Positions 1-11,285 of a DNA stretch of 64,000 bases are shown here, piece by piece. Below the pieces are notes generated by a model. The model saw only the letters and a list, made by a program, of their open reading frames with translations, did not search any database and had not been told where the DNA came from. Origin of the DNA: Nocardioides sp. YR527 (lineage in GTDB: Bacteria > Actinomycetota > Actinomycetes > Propionibacteriales > Nocardioidaceae). The DNA is taken from assembly GCF_900101045.1 (NCBI RefSeq), contig NZ_FNFN01000003.1:186001-250000 (forward strand). Reading direction: 5' to 3'. The stretch's first letter is position 1, and each line of letters opens with the position of its first letter. Position numbers and translations under genes: made by a program.

Positions 1-2295
1 CCACGGCACGGTCTCGGTGAAGCCCGTGCCCGGCTTGCTGTAGTCGCACACGCCGTCAGGGAAGGCGGCCTCCAGCCGCGTCCACTGGGCGTCGGTGAGC
101 CCGAACGCGCCGTAGTCGTCGGTGCGGCGCAGCGGCTTGAGGTGGCACTTGGCGTTGTCGGAGTAGTTGTTGTCGCCGGCCACGATCCGCGGCGTCGCGA
201 AGTCGGTCTTGACCAGGTCGCTGACCGGCCCGAGACCGCACACCAGGTCCGAGACCGGGTCGACGACGAGGTTGAGCGCGGGATCCAGGACGGGCTGGAC
301 AGCACCGTTGAGGCCGTCGAGCACCCCGCCGGTGAGGTCGTCCACGAGCGGGTCCGCGACCGGCAGGAACAGGCCGTCCTCGCTGGAGACGCCCTGGGTC
401 TGGGTGCAGCGGTCGTGGAGGTCGCCGGGGCGGTCCTGGACGATCTTGTCCGCCAGCGCCACGTCGCGCCGATCCGCCTCGACGGACGCCAGCCAGCGGT
501 CCATCGCGAGCAGCGCCTCCTTGGAGTAGCTCGGGTCGCCGATGACGGGCGTCACGCCGTACCAGATCACCTGGTTGTCCGCGTGGCCCTGCTCCCGGGT
601 CAGCCGGTCGCGCATGGCCCAGGCCCAGCGCGCGTCGTGCGCGACGCCCGGGTCCGGTCCGCGGTGGTCGATGATCGCCACGTCGGAGAGGTTGCTGGCG
701 GTGTTGACCATGCCGCTGCGGTAGGCGTTGGTGAGTGCCGTCGGGTCGGCGACCGAGCGCTGTGCCCGCGGCTGGACGTCGATGTCGAGCCCACCGATCT
801 TCTCGTTCACGTCGACGAACTGCTCCGGGGTGATCGCCCCGGCTCGCAGCGCCTCCAGGCCGTACTGCACACCGGTGTTGTCCAGCGGCGAGCCCGCGAA
901 GCCACGCCCGATCTGCTTCTCCTGAGGCGTCCACACGCTCTCCGGGCGCGGGCCGAAGACGTTGATCGCGCCGTCGATGATGGAGCACCGTACGCCGCCG
1001 GGGTTCGTCGCAGCGTCGTACCGCTCCTGGTCGCTGACGCCGGAGCACGGGTGGGTCGGCATGACCGCCTGCTTGAACAGGCCCTCGTCGGCGGTGACGG
1101 CGTTGAGCGGCAGCAGGTGGCCCTCGACCGCCGCCCACTGCAGCGGGTTCCAGAACTTGCCGTCGGTCAGGCGCTCGGAGCTCTCGAAGTACTTGCGGAG
1201 CAGGTGGTAGTCGGAGAACTGCAGGCCCGGCGAGAGCGAGTCGGGGTAGGAGCAGGTCACGACCAGGCCCTGGTAGATCCCCGGGTAGGCGTTCGCGATC
1301 GTCTGCTGGGCGATCGAGCCGCCGGAGCAGCCGCTGCCGATCGTGTAGCGAAGGTCGCCGTACGTCTCGACGAGGTGCTCCTTGGCCATCAACAGCGACT
1401 CGGCCGCGCTCGTCACGGTGCAGTTGTGGCCGGTGTTGGCCAGCGCGGTCGAGAGCATCGCGAAGCCGCGGCCCAGCGCCACGGTCGGGCTGTCGCCGAG
1501 GGCGTCGGCGACGACCGGGATGCCGAGGTCGAAGGTGCCGGCGTAGTCCGTCGTCGGCGCCGTGCCGACCTCGTGGTCGACCCCGCAGCTGCCGCCGTGC
1601 GGGATGAACAGCTTGTTGTTCCACTGCTGCTGCGGCCGCCAGCGCCGCCACGGCTCACCCGGCTGCCAGAGCACGGCGATCCGGTACTGGTCGCGGTTCT
1701 GATAGCCGGTCTCCACACGGACGACGAACGGCACCTTCACGCCCTCGTCGGTGGTCGTGCGGGCGACGTCACGGGGAGCGTTCGCGGGATCGTACGGCTG
1801 GAGCCCGTCGAGCAGTGGATTTGTCGATTTGTAGAGCCAGCTGATCGTCGGCTCCTGGTTGCACTGCGCGTCCGTCGCGGTCGGCTGGCAGCGCCACGGC
1901 TGCAGCTGGGGTCCCGAGAAGATCGGCCCGCCGCGCGGGTGGTTGGTGATCGTGAGCCGGGCACCGCGACCATCGGCGAGGCGCGCGGTCAGCTCGTTGG
2001 TCCCGACCCGCAGGCCGCGTACGACGCCCTCGATCTCGCCGTCGGGCCGCTCGCCGAAGGCCTTGGTGACGTCGCGGTCCTTCACCGACACCTTCAGGTC
2101 CTCGGGGTCGGCGTCCTTCGGCAGGGTGACTCGCACCAGCGCGTTGCCGTCGGAGATCAGGTCGGCCCGGTTGGAGAGCGTCTCCAGGACGACGTCCCCG
2201 TCCGAAGCCGCCGACGCCGGCGTCACGCCGAGCAGCAGGCCGGCGACGAGTGCGGACACCGTCGCGATCGAGAGGGGCAGGGCGCGAGCGGGCAT
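1..2295 (-). CDS. Secreted DUF6351 family protein, C-terminus cut by window edge
   Basis: The first 765 codons run to the window edge with no stop, so the C-terminus is missing. The protein starts at ATG 2295 with a signal peptide: Arg near the N-terminus, a Leu/Ala-rich core and an Ala-Ser-Ala-type cleavage site near residue 30. The mature part has a short beta-rich N-terminal domain, then a large domain with a GGSCGVDH stretch and a G-C-S-G-G elbow (within YTIGSGCSGGS) like the nucleophile elbow of alpha/beta hydrolases. The whole pattern matches the DUF6351 family of exported actinobacterial proteins. A tannase- or esterase-like activity is inference from the elbow only. The gene stands alone downstream of a strong hairpin. 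Confidence 0.8.
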   Translation of the reverse strand, partial: MPARALPLSIATVSALVAGLLLGVTPASAASDGDVVLETLSNRADLISDGNALVRVTLPKDADPEDLKVSVKDRDVTKAFGERPDGEIEGVVRGLRVGTNELTARLADGRGARLTITNHPRGGPIFSGPQLQPWRCQPTATDAQCNQEPTISWLYKSTNPLLDGLQPYDPANAPRDVARTTTDEGVKVPFVVRVETGYQNRDQYRIAVLWQPGEPWRRWRPQQQWNNKLFIPHGGSCGVDHEVGTAPTTDYAGTFDLGIPVVADALGDSPTVALGRGFAMLSTALANTGHNCTVTSAAESLLMAKEHLVETYGDLRYTIGSGCSGGSIAQQTIANAYPGIYQGLVVTCSYPDSLSPGLQFSDYHLLRKYFESSERLTDGKFWNPLQWAAVEGHLLPLNAVTADEGLFKQAVMPTHPCSGVSDQERYDAATNPGGVRCSIIDGAINVFGPRPESVWTPQEKQIGRGFAGSPLDNTGVQYGLEALRAGAITPEQFVDVNEKIGGLDIDVQPRAQRSVADPTALTNAYRSGMVNTASNLSDVAIIDHRGPDPGVAHDARWAWAMRDRLTREQGHADNQVIWYGVTPVIGDPSYSKEALLAMDRWLASVEADRRDVALADKIVQDRPGDLHDRCTQTQGVSSEDGLFLPVADPLVDDLTGGVLDGLNGAVQPVLDPALNLVVDPVSDLVCGLGPVSDLVKTDFATPRIVAGDNNYSDNAKCHLKPLRRTDDYGAFGLTDAQWTRLEAAFPDGVCDYSKPGTGFTETVPW

Positions 2296-2333
2296 GGCAT
2301 GCCTTTCCGAGAGCTGCGCACGTCCCCCGAACA

Positions 2334-2378
2334 GACGGTCGCCGTGACAGGAGAATGCCCCCTGCCACGGCGACCGTC
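2334..2378 (-). terminator. Strong hairpin after the MFS efflux gene
   Basis: Two 18-base arms (2334–2351 and 2361–2378) are complementary with a single mismatch and enclose a 9-base loop. They lie directly after the stop of the MFS gene and before the DUF6351 start. There is no clear U-tract, as is common for high-GC actinobacterial terminators. Confidence 0.65.
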
Positions 2379-2387
2379 AAGGATGCC

Positions 2388-4669
<2,282 letters not shown>

Positions 4670-4678
4670 GGCAGTATT

Positions 4679-4711
4679 CTTGCAGTGAGTGCAAGTTGCA
4701 GTCAATGCAAG
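4679..4711. promoter_or_regulatory. Tandem palindromic TetR operator in a divergent promoter
   Basis: Two related inverted repeats lie side by side: CTTGCA-N5-TGCAAG (4679–4695) and TTGCA-N5-TGCAA (4696–4710). Their centres are 16 bases apart. They sit between the TetR start (4669) and the beta-lactamase-like start (4741), where a repressor could control both genes. A TTGACT hexamer on the minus strand lies inside the site. Confidence 0.75.
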
Positions 4712-4740
4712 AAGTCGTGGTCCCTGCCACACTGGCCCCC

Positions 4741-5691
4741 ATGCAACACCAGATCGACCTCACCCCGCTGGGGCTGGCGACCGGCGCCGTCATCGCGGTC
4801 AGCCGGGCGGGCCACCGCCAGATCGCCGAGCAGGGCGCGGCGACGGCCGAGACCCCGTTCCGGATCGCCTCGCTGACCAAGCCGTTGACCGCGATCGCCA
4901 CGGTGCTGGCCGCGGAGGCTGCCGGCGTGGACCTCGAGACCCCGGTCGTCGACCTCGGCGCCTCGAGCTCGGTGGCGGATCCAGGCCTGACCGTGTCCCA
5001 CCTGCTGGCGCAGACCTCGGGGCTGGCGCCGGTCGTGACCGGCGAGGCTGTCGCGGCCCTCGGCGACGGAGAGGATGCGCTCGGGAAGGCGGCCAGGCTC
5101 GTGCTCGGAGCCGGTCAGGTGCGGCGTCCCGGGGATCGCTGGGAGTACTACAACGGCAACTACTTCGTCGCCGGAGCGTTGCTCGCCTCGCTGTCCGGTG
5201 ATCGCTACGAGAGCGCGCTCGATGACCTGCTGCTCCGCCCGTGGGGCCTGACCCGCACCACGTTCGCCGTGCCCGAGGACCTCATCCCGGGGAGCGAGTG
5301 CGGCCGGACCCTTCCTGTGACCGGCTACCCGCGTGGACGGCGGCCGAGCGGCGGTCTGTGTGCGACCGCCTCGGACCTGCTGACCGTCGGCGAGCGACTG
5401 CTCGCCCGTCCGCGACTGCTCGAGGTGCTGCGTACGGTCAGGACCCGGCGGGAGGACCCGATGCGCTACGGCTTCGGATGGGCGATCGGCCGTTCGGGGC
5501 AGATGTACCTCAACGGGCGCCTCCCCGGCTATCGCGCGGCCTGGCTGATCGTGCCCGACCACGACCTCGTCGTGGCCGGGCTGGCCGCCGGGTCGGAGGC
5601 GCTCCCGGCGCTGGCGCGCATCCTCTCCGAGCAGCAGGCGTCGCTCACCGGGGACGAGATCGCGGACGACATCGACGCGTTCGCGGCCTGA
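4741..5691 (+). CDS. Serine beta-lactamase-like / penicillin-binding-type hydrolase
   Basis: This 316-residue protein of the beta-lactamase/class C-like superfamily (Pfam Beta-lactamase type) shows the catalytic SxxK tetrad as S44-L-T-K47, followed by a long helix. A YYNGNY segment matches the second-motif Tyr-x-Asn, and GLCATASDLL is the usual family landmark. I see no signal peptide, so it is probably cytoplasmic, like many esterase or peptidase members of this family. ATG 4741 is chosen because the upstream reading passes through the operator. It is divergent from the TetR gene and may be co-regulated. True antibiotic hydrolysis cannot be inferred. Confidence 0.82.
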   Translation: MQHQIDLTPLGLATGAVIAVSRAGHRQIAEQGAATAETPFRIASLTKPLTAIATVLAAEAAGVDLETPVVDLGASSSVADPGLTVSHLLAQTSGLAPVVTGEAVAALGDGEDALGKAARLVLGAGQVRRPGDRWEYYNGNYFVAGALLASLSGDRYESALDDLLLRPWGLTRTTFAVPEDLIPGSECGRTLPVTGYPRGRRPSGGLCATASDLLTVGERLLARPRLLEVLRTVRTRREDPMRYGFGWAIGRSGQMYLNGRLPGYRAAWLIVPDHDLVVAGLAAGSEALPALARILSEQQASLTGDEIADDIDAFAA

Positions 5692-5717
5692 CCCACCCGC
5701 CTGGGTGGCTTCAGGCC
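5685..5717. terminator. Bidirectional hairpin between convergent genes
   Basis: GGCCTGA/CCCACCC pairs with GGGTGG/TCAGGCC (left arm 5685–5698, right arm 5703–5717, one bulge). The hairpin lies across the stop codons of the convergent beta-lactamase-like and deaminase genes, so it can serve both. Confidence 0.7.
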
Positions 5718-6199
5718 CCAGCGGCGGCCTCGTGGAGCTTGCGGATCTCGTCGACCAGCTCGGGGACCGGGCCGACGACGTCGACCGCCGGCGCGACCTC
5801 CTGGATCGGCAGCGGCCGGACCGGCGACTCAGCCGCTCCCCAGCCGGCCCGCCACTGTGTCAGCTGCTCGGAGGAGGCGACGTAGACGATCCGCCCGACC
5901 CCGGACCAGCCGTGCGCCGCCGAGCACATCGGGCAGTGCTCGCCCGAGGTGTATACCGTCGCCCCGGCCCGGGTCGCCGGATCGAGGTGGATCGCCGCCC
6001 AGCGGGCGAGCTCGATCTCCGGGTGGGCGGTCGGGTCGCCGGTCGAGTGCTCGCGGTTGCGGCCCTCCTGGAGCGGCGTGCCGGTGCTGTCGGCAAGGAC
6101 GGACCCGAACGGTCCGTCGCCGTCCGCCAACGCCTCGGCCGCCAGCTCCAGGCAGCGTCGCAGGTGGGCCATGTCGGTCTGGGTGAGGTCGGTGGTCAC
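5711..6199 (-). CDS. Zinc-dependent nucleoside/nucleobase deaminase
   Basis: This 162-residue protein belongs to the cytidine/deoxycytidylate deaminase superfamily. The zinc site is complete: H59-P-E61 supplies one ligand and the catalytic glutamate, and the PCxxC-like stretch C89-P-M-C92 supplies the two cysteines. The length and the TSGEHCPMC motif resemble guanine deaminase or TadA-like members. The absence of TadA landmarks and the Ala/Pro-rich C-terminus make a free base or nucleoside the likelier substrate. The start is GTG 6199. It stands alone, convergent with the preceding gene. Confidence 0.85.
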   Translation of the reverse strand: MTTDLTQTDMAHLRRCLELAAEALADGDGPFGSVLADSTGTPLQEGRNREHSTGDPTAHPEIELARWAAIHLDPATRAGATVYTSGEHCPMCSAAHGWSGVGRIVYVASSEQLTQWRAGWGAAESPVRPLPIQEVAPAVDVVGPVPELVDEIRKLHEAAAGA

Positions 6200-6249
6200 C
6201 GTTCCAGTCTGCTGTCCCGAACGACGTACGTCGCCTCATTTCGCGACGG

Positions 6250-6831
6250 TCAGCCGGCCTCGATCACGGCGCAGGCGATCCGGTCGCCGGCGTCACCGGT
6301 CTTGGTGGTGTCCTCGTCCGGGCCCTCGGGGGCGTAGCGCTCGGGGACGTTGGCGTAGTTGTCCGGGCCCGCGTGGATCATGACCGCGCTGCCGTCCGCG
6401 TCGCGGAGGTCGGTGAGCGTGAACGGGCCGGTGAACTCCAGGCTGCCGGTGCCGTCCTCGTTCACGAGCAGCGCCGGCAGGTCACCGAGGTGCTCGCCGT
6501 GGGCGCTGTCGTCGGGGTTGAGGTGACCGCCCGCGGAGAGGAAGTCGCCGGTCTTCGACGAGTCGTCCGGCGCGGCGCTGTCGGCCTCGCACTTGCCGGT
6601 CGTATGCACGTGGAAGCCGTGGTAGCCGGCCGACAGGCCGCTCACCCGGACGTTGATCTGGGTGGCTCCGTCGTCCTCCTCGATCTCGACGGTCCCGACC
6701 TTCTTGCCGTCGGGGTCGGCGAGCTTCGCGCTCACCTCGTTGCGGTCGTCCGGGTCTGCCTCCTCTCCACAGGCGGCGAGAGTCAGCAGGCCACACGCAG
6801 CGAGTGCGGCAGCCGATGCACGACGGGACAT
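6250..6831 (-). CDS. sodC: Cu/Zn superoxide dismutase family lipoprotein
   Basis: This 193-residue protein opens with a lipoprotein signal ending in a LAAC lipobox, so it is anchored outside the membrane. The mature domain keeps the SodC metal-site pattern: HGFHVH (Cu ligands), GGHLNP and HGEHLGDLP (bridging and Zn His), and a late MIHAGPDNY His. Cysteines flanking the fold (GKCEAD, IACAV) could form the usual disulfide. It would remove extracellular superoxide. The start ATG 6831 has a clear GGAGG site. Metal loading is assumed from the ligands. Confidence 0.88.
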   Translation of the reverse strand: MSRRASAAALAACGLLTLAACGEEADPDDRNEVSAKLADPDGKKVGTVEIEEDDGATQINVRVSGLSAGYHGFHVHTTGKCEADSAAPDDSSKTGDFLSAGGHLNPDDSAHGEHLGDLPALLVNEDGTGSLEFTGPFTLTDLRDADGSAVMIHAGPDNYANVPERYAPEGPDEDTTKTGDAGDRIACAVIEAG

Positions 6832-6904
6832 GGGATACCTCCACGAGAACGGGATCCGGTCACCTCCACCCTACGCCGCGGGAAGGTGACCGGAGCGCGA
6901 GGGA

Positions 6905-7579
6905 TCAGCAGCCGTCGCGGAGGAGACCGGGCTGGCGCCCGACGGAGACCTCGATGAACTCGATCTTCGCGTCGCGAGCGTTGGCGGAGAGCAGGAAGCC
7001 GATCCAGCGGTTGCCGTCCTGGACGACCCAGGTCGTCTGGCCGTAGTCGTTGGTCTTCTGCGAGCCCATCCCGTAGATGTCCTTGAGGACCATGAGGGAG
7101 TCGCCGATCGTGACGCCCTGGGCGGTCTCGAGGACGGGCTTGCTCATCCCGAAGGACACGATCTCGCCCTGCTGGTCGTAGGTGACGTCCACGCCGTCGC
7201 CGACCTGGTCGGCCCACTTCCAGTGCTTGCCCTCGCAGGCCTCCTCCCGTGCGGTGTCACGGGTCATCCAGCCCTGCTGAACGAGAGAACGTACGTTGCC
7301 CTCGGCCTTGATCCGCCCGAAGGCCCCGGGCGCCAGCGGGCCGCCCCAGTCGAGCTTCGGCGTCGGCTCGGCCGGCGACGGAACGGCCGAGACCGGGACC
7401 TCCGACGGGGCCGGCGTGGGAGTCGAGGACGGCACCGGGGACGGCACCGAGGAGGAGGGGTCGGCGGAAGGAGACTCGGCAGACGGGGCCGGGTCGCTCC
7501 CGCACCCGGCCAGGCCGAGCAGGCCGACCACGGCGGTCGCCGCGAGCGCGGCACGGAGCTGGATGCGGGATGTGGACAT
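6905..7579 (-). CDS. Putative lipoprotein of unknown function
   Basis: This 224-residue protein has a signal peptide ending in LAGC, so it is probably a lipoprotein. A low-complexity Ser/Pro/Ala linker of roughly 60 residues follows, then a compact domain of about 140 residues that I do not recognise. That domain includes a TWVVQDGNRWIGFLL segment, which suggests a beta-sheet fold. ATG 7579 is preceded by AGGAG, whereas an upstream in-frame ATG lacks a ribosome site and would spoil the signal. It is transcribed in the same direction as sodC but 73 bases away, so co-transcription is possible, not certain. Confidence 0.7.
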   Translation of the reverse strand: MSTSRIQLRAALAATAVVGLLGLAGCGSDPAPSAESPSADPSSSVPSPVPSSTPTPAPSEVPVSAVPSPAEPTPKLDWGGPLAPGAFGRIKAEGNVRSLVQQGWMTRDTAREEACEGKHWKWADQVGDGVDVTYDQQGEIVSFGMSKPVLETAQGVTIGDSLMVLKDIYGMGSQKTNDYGQTTWVVQDGNRWIGFLLSANARDAKIEFIEVSVGRQPGLLRDGC

Positions 7580-7639
7580 GGGTGACTCCTCATCGGTCGT
7601 ACGCCCCGAGCGGGCGTCCTGCCGATCTAGACGGTCCAC

Positions 7640-7669
7640 GGCCCGTCCCGGTTGCACCCGGGACGGGCC
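7640..7669 (-). terminator. Hairpin after the vanABK-like operon
   Basis: A perfect 12-base inverted repeat (GGCCCGTCCCGG at 7640–7651, complement at 7658–7669) with a 6-base loop lies just downstream of the MFS transporter stop. No U-tract is visible. Confidence 0.7.
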
Positions 7670-7681
7670 GGTTCCGGGTGC

Positions 7682-9019
7682 CTAGGCCGAGGCCATGTCG
7701 GGAACGGTCCGAGCGGCCCGCCCGGTCCGCAGGAACAGCAGCGCGACGGCGGAGATCGCGACGACGACGGCAGCGCCGACGTACAGGTTGACCGGCGTCC
7801 ACGAGGCGTCGAGCAGGCGCCCGGCGAGCATCGGCGACAGGATCGCCCCGATGCGGCCGATGCCGATCGCCCAGCCCATGCCGGTGCTGCGGATCTCGGT
7901 GCCGTAGACCGCCGGGGTGATCGTGTAGAGGCCGGCGATGCAGCCGTTGATGAGCGCCCCGACGAGCACGCCGATGATCAGCGCGACGGTGAGCAGCGCC
8001 GTGCTGGTGATGAAGACGACCATGGTCAGCGCCGAGAGCACCGTGAAGCCGATCAGGACCAGGCGGCTGTCCAGCCGGGAGGCGATGAGGCCGTAGAGGA
8101 CCGAGCCGGCGGTGCCGCCCAGTGCCAGCATCATGCCGGCGGTGACCGCGTCCGCCTCGGACATCCCGGAAGTCACCAGCAGCTGCGGGGTCCAGCTGTT
8201 GACGAAGTAGAAGCCGAACATCGTCGCCAGGAACGCCACCCAGATGAGCAGGGTCGAGCGGCGCAGATCGGCGCCCAGCAGGACACCGGGGTTGCCGCTC
8301 CGACGCCCGGCGGCCGGAACCGGGGCGGAACCGAGCGACTCCGCGGTGACGGCGGGCTGACCGAGCCGCCCGAGGATCCGGTTGATCCGCTCGACCGCCT
8401 GACGCGGCTGGCGCTGGACCAGGAAGTCGACCGACTCGGGCAGCAGCACCACGAGGAGGACCAGGGCGATCCCGGTCGCGACGCCACCGGCGACGAAGAC
8501 GCTGCGCCAGCCGAGGTCGGCCAGCATGCTGCGCGCGGCCACGCCACCCAGGGTGGCGCCGATGCCGTAGCCGGCCGTGTAGAGGCCGATCGCCAGACCG
8601 CGCCAGCGCGCCGAGGCGTACTCGCTCGCGATCACGTTGGTGCTGGCCAGGATGCCGCCGACCCCGAGTCCGGTGACGACGCGGGCGAGGCCGAGCAGGA
8701 CGGCGGTCGGGGCGGCCGCGGAGAGCAGCATGCCGAGGGTCGCCAGGCCGACGCTGATCAGGATCAGCGGCCGGCGTCCGATGACGTCGGCGACCGGCGC
8801 GAGCGCGAGCGAGCCGACCGCCATGCCGACCAGACCGGCGCTCAGCAGCACGCCGAGCTCCGAGCCGCTCAGCGCGAACTCCTCGGTCAGCGAGGAGGCC
8901 GTGAAGGCCATCGCCATCACGTCGAATCCGTCCAGACAGTTGAGCAGGACGCAGAGGGCGACGACCATCCACTGGTAGGGAGTCATCGCGGCGGCGTCGA
9001 TGCGCGCACGAAGGTTCAT
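7682..9019 (-). CDS. vanK: Aromatic acid:H+ symporter (AAHS) MFS transporter, probable vanillate uptake
   Basis: This 445-residue MFS permease of the AAHS family, like PcaK, BenK and VanK, is last in a three-gene operon after vanA and vanB. The start MTPYQWMVV…LDGFDVMAMAF carries the family's conserved acidic DGFD in TM1. APVADVIGRRPLIL is the DRxGRR-type loop 2–3 motif, and RWRG follows TM4. The family moves aromatic acids into the cell with protons. Vanillate as substrate is inferred from the neighbours, and 4-hydroxybenzoate or protocatechuate cannot be excluded. Confidence 0.85.
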   Translation of the reverse strand: MNLRARIDAAAMTPYQWMVVALCVLLNCLDGFDVMAMAFTASSLTEEFALSGSELGVLLSAGLVGMAVGSLALAPVADVIGRRPLILISVGLATLGMLLSAAAPTAVLLGLARVVTGLGVGGILASTNVIASEYASARWRGLAIGLYTAGYGIGATLGGVAARSMLADLGWRSVFVAGGVATGIALVLLVVLLPESVDFLVQRQPRQAVERINRILGRLGQPAVTAESLGSAPVPAAGRRSGNPGVLLGADLRRSTLLIWVAFLATMFGFYFVNSWTPQLLVTSGMSEADAVTAGMMLALGGTAGSVLYGLIASRLDSRLVLIGFTVLSALTMVVFITSTALLTVALIIGVLVGALINGCIAGLYTITPAVYGTEIRSTGMGWAIGIGRIGAILSPMLAGRLLDASWTPVNLYVGAAVVVAISAVALLFLRTGRAARTVPDMASA

Positions 9020-9044
9020 CTCGGGTCTCTTTCGGGGTGGGCGT

Positions 9045-10055
9045 TCACGGAAGGTGGAGGGTCACGGCGGCCGGTTCGGAGGCTTTGCCGGGCTCGCCGC
9101 GGGCGGCACGGGCGACGCAGAGGCACAAGGAGGAGTACGTCTCCTTCTGCTGCTGGCTCAGGAACACGTCGCGGTGGTCGATCCGGCCGCTGACGTCGAG
9201 GACCTTGACCTGGCAGATCCCGCACTCGCCCTTGCGGCAGTCCCACATCACGTCGACGCCGGCGTCCTCGAGCGCGTCGAGCATCGAGCTGTCCTTGCCG
9301 ACGCGGACCGAGCGGTCGAGCTGGGGGAGGTGCACGACGAAGTCCTCCGCCGCCCAGGCGCCGCTGCTGCCGAAGGTCTCGAACCGCAGGTTGGGCTCGG
9401 GCAGCTCATGGGCCACCCAGGCACGGCGGATCGCGTCCATCAGCCGGATCGGCCCGCACATGTACATCTCGGTCCGCGTCGGAGCGGCCGAGCCGGCGAT
9501 CCCGCCGACCAGCGTCTCCACGTCGAGGCGTACGTCCTCGTCGTCGACGAACACCCGCACGCGATCGCCGTGCACCTCGACGAGCTCGTCGAGGTAGGCC
9601 ATCACGGCGCGCCGCCGGCCGGCCAGGACGAGCGTGTAGTCGGCGCCGCGGCGGCGCAGGGTGTCGGCCATCGCCACCAGCGCGGTGACGCCGATGCCGC
9701 CCGCGACCAGTACGTAGCGGTCCGCGCCGACCCCGAGCGGGAAGCTCTGGACCGGACCGGTCATCTCGACGACGTCACCGACGCGGAGGCCGTGCATGTG
9801 CCGCGATCCGCCGCGGGACGTCGGCGCGAGCTGGACGCCGAGGGTGAGCCGGCGGCCGCCGTCCTCGGAGCGGACGACCGAGTAGGAGCGCTTCCGGACG
9901 TGCCCGGAGAGGTCGAGTCGCAGGTCGACGTGGGCGCCGGGGACGGCGTGGACGGGGCGGTCGGGGGCGAGCACGACGCGGCGTACGCCCTCAGCGAGAT
10001 CGGAGGTCTCGACCACGCGGCCCTGCTGCCACCAGGTCTGGGTGTTCACTGCCAT
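9045..10055 (-). CDS. vanB: Vanillate O-demethylase reductase subunit (PDR/VanB family)
   Basis: This 336-residue oxidoreductase passes electrons from NAD(P)H through a flavin and a [2Fe-2S] cluster to the oxygenase VanA. Its domain order is flavin-binding barrel (RKRSYSVV, the RxYS flavin motif), NAD-binding domain (LVAGGIGVTALVAMA) and C-terminal plant-type ferredoxin (CRKGECGICQ plus a later Cys in LCLCVA). This order is diagnostic of phthalate dioxygenase reductase/VanB enzymes. It starts 10 bases after vanA ends. Confidence 0.9.
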   Translation of the reverse strand: MAVNTQTWWQQGRVVETSDLAEGVRRVVLAPDRPVHAVPGAHVDLRLDLSGHVRKRSYSVVRSEDGGRRLTLGVQLAPTSRGGSRHMHGLRVGDVVEMTGPVQSFPLGVGADRYVLVAGGIGVTALVAMADTLRRRGADYTLVLAGRRRAVMAYLDELVEVHGDRVRVFVDDEDVRLDVETLVGGIAGSAAPTRTEMYMCGPIRLMDAIRRAWVAHELPEPNLRFETFGSSGAWAAEDFVVHLPQLDRSVRVGKDSSMLDALEDAGVDVMWDCRKGECGICQVKVLDVSGRIDHRDVFLSQQQKETYSSLCLCVARAARGEPGKASEPAAVTLHLP

Positions 10056-10065
10056 GGCGGCCGCC

Positions 10066-11169
10066 TCACTTCGCAGCCGCGGCGGCGGGGAGACCCTCCG
10101 CCTGCAGCATGCGGTCCAGGATCCGGCGTACCCACATCCCGCCGGCGTCGATGTTGAGGCTGTAGAACTCGTGGTCCGGGTTGGCGTCGATCGCGCGCTG
10201 CTGGGCGGCCAGCATGTCCTCGTCCTCGCCGAAGACGCCGTGGACCCCTTGGCGCAGCTGGGTCGTGATGGTCTGGCTCTCCAGGCGGTAGTTGCGCATG
10301 AAGGCCCAGAAGTAGTGCGACGTGCGCGCGGTCTCGGGGGTGATCGTGTTCATCACGAAGCCGTTCACGCCCTGGCTGCGGTCGCCCTCGGGGGCGCCGG
10401 TGCCGGCCTTGGCGACGCCGACGTCGATGCGGATCGTCGAGGGCGCCTCGAAGTGGATGATCTGCCAGCGGTCGACCTTCCCGGTGAAGCCGGGGAACCG
10501 GTCGCGCATGTTCTTCAGCCAGAACGGAGGCGCGTCGATGTCGCGCATCCAGCGGGTCACGGTCACGCCGCGATCGGTGTGGCTCACCTCGAACTCGGCC
10601 TCGGAGAGCTCGTCCTGACCGATGCTCGAGCTGTGCACGAACTCCTCGTGGGTGAGGTCCATCAGGTTGTCGAGCACGAGCTGGTAGTTGCAGGGCGCGT
10701 AGATCGTCTCGCCGTCGCCGGCCCACTCCGGGGAGTCCATCTGGTGCATGTCCGGAACGCAGGAGGGGTCGGCCAGGTCGGGGTCGCCCACCCAGACCCA
10801 CACGTAGCGATGGCGCTCCACGACCGGGTAGGAGGGGACGATCGCGCTCGGGTTGATCGTCTCCTGCGCGGGCATGCTCGTGCAGCGGCCGGCGGAGTTG
10901 TAGCGCAGCCCGTGGTAGGGGCACTGGATCTCGTCGCCGAGCACCTTGCCCTTCGACAGCGGCGCCAGCCGGTGCCAGCAGGCGTCGGCGAGCGCGACGG
11001 CACGGCCGTCGCTGTTGCGCCACAGCGCCAGCGGGCGGTCCGCGATGGTGCGGGCGAGCGGCTGCTTCGCGGTCACCTCGTGGTCCCACGCCGCGACGTA
11101 CCAGGCGTTGCGGGGGAAGTTGAAGATCTTGCTGGCGGCGGTGACCGGCGGCGAATCCAGGATGGTCAT
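10066..11169 (-). CDS. vanA: Vanillate O-demethylase oxygenase subunit (Rieske non-haem iron)
   Basis: This 367-residue oxygenase would demethylate vanillate to protocatechuate and formaldehyde. The N-terminal Rieske domain has C64-x-H66 and C83-x2-H86. The catalytic domain begins around NLMDLTHEEFVH, which supplies the two His ligands of the mononuclear iron. FPRNAWYVAAW is the usual VanA N-terminus. ATG 11169 is used because an earlier in-frame codon would lie inside the operator. It is the first gene of vanA–vanB–vanK, divergent from a PadR-type regulator. Other methoxy-aromatic substrates remain possible. Confidence 0.88.
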   Translation of the reverse strand: MTILDSPPVTAASKIFNFPRNAWYVAAWDHEVTAKQPLARTIADRPLALWRNSDGRAVALADACWHRLAPLSKGKVLGDEIQCPYHGLRYNSAGRCTSMPAQETINPSAIVPSYPVVERHRYVWVWVGDPDLADPSCVPDMHQMDSPEWAGDGETIYAPCNYQLVLDNLMDLTHEEFVHSSSIGQDELSEAEFEVSHTDRGVTVTRWMRDIDAPPFWLKNMRDRFPGFTGKVDRWQIIHFEAPSTIRIDVGVAKAGTGAPEGDRSQGVNGFVMNTITPETARTSHYFWAFMRNYRLESQTITTQLRQGVHGVFGEDEDMLAAQQRAIDANPDHEFYSLNIDAGGMWVRRILDRMLQAEGLPAAAAAK

Positions 11170-11180
11170 GGAGAAACTCC

Positions 11181-11227
11181 CTATGGAGATAGGTGTTGTG
11201 CTCGTCACAAACTACCTATCTCTATAG
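11181..11227. promoter_or_regulatory. Inverted-repeat operator between vanA and the PadR regulator
   Basis: CTATGGAGATAGG (11181–11193) and CCTATCTCTATAG (11215–11227) are 13-base inverted arms with one mismatch, separated by 21 bases. The inner flanks also echo each other (TTGTG/CACAA, slightly offset). The site covers the start region of vanA and lies about 60 bases before the regulator gene, so one bound protein could control both promoters. Confidence 0.78.
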
Positions 11228-11285
11228 TGAGTGGCAAGAGTTGGATACGCTCGCGCCACGATCACTGCGTGAAGAGGGGGTCACG

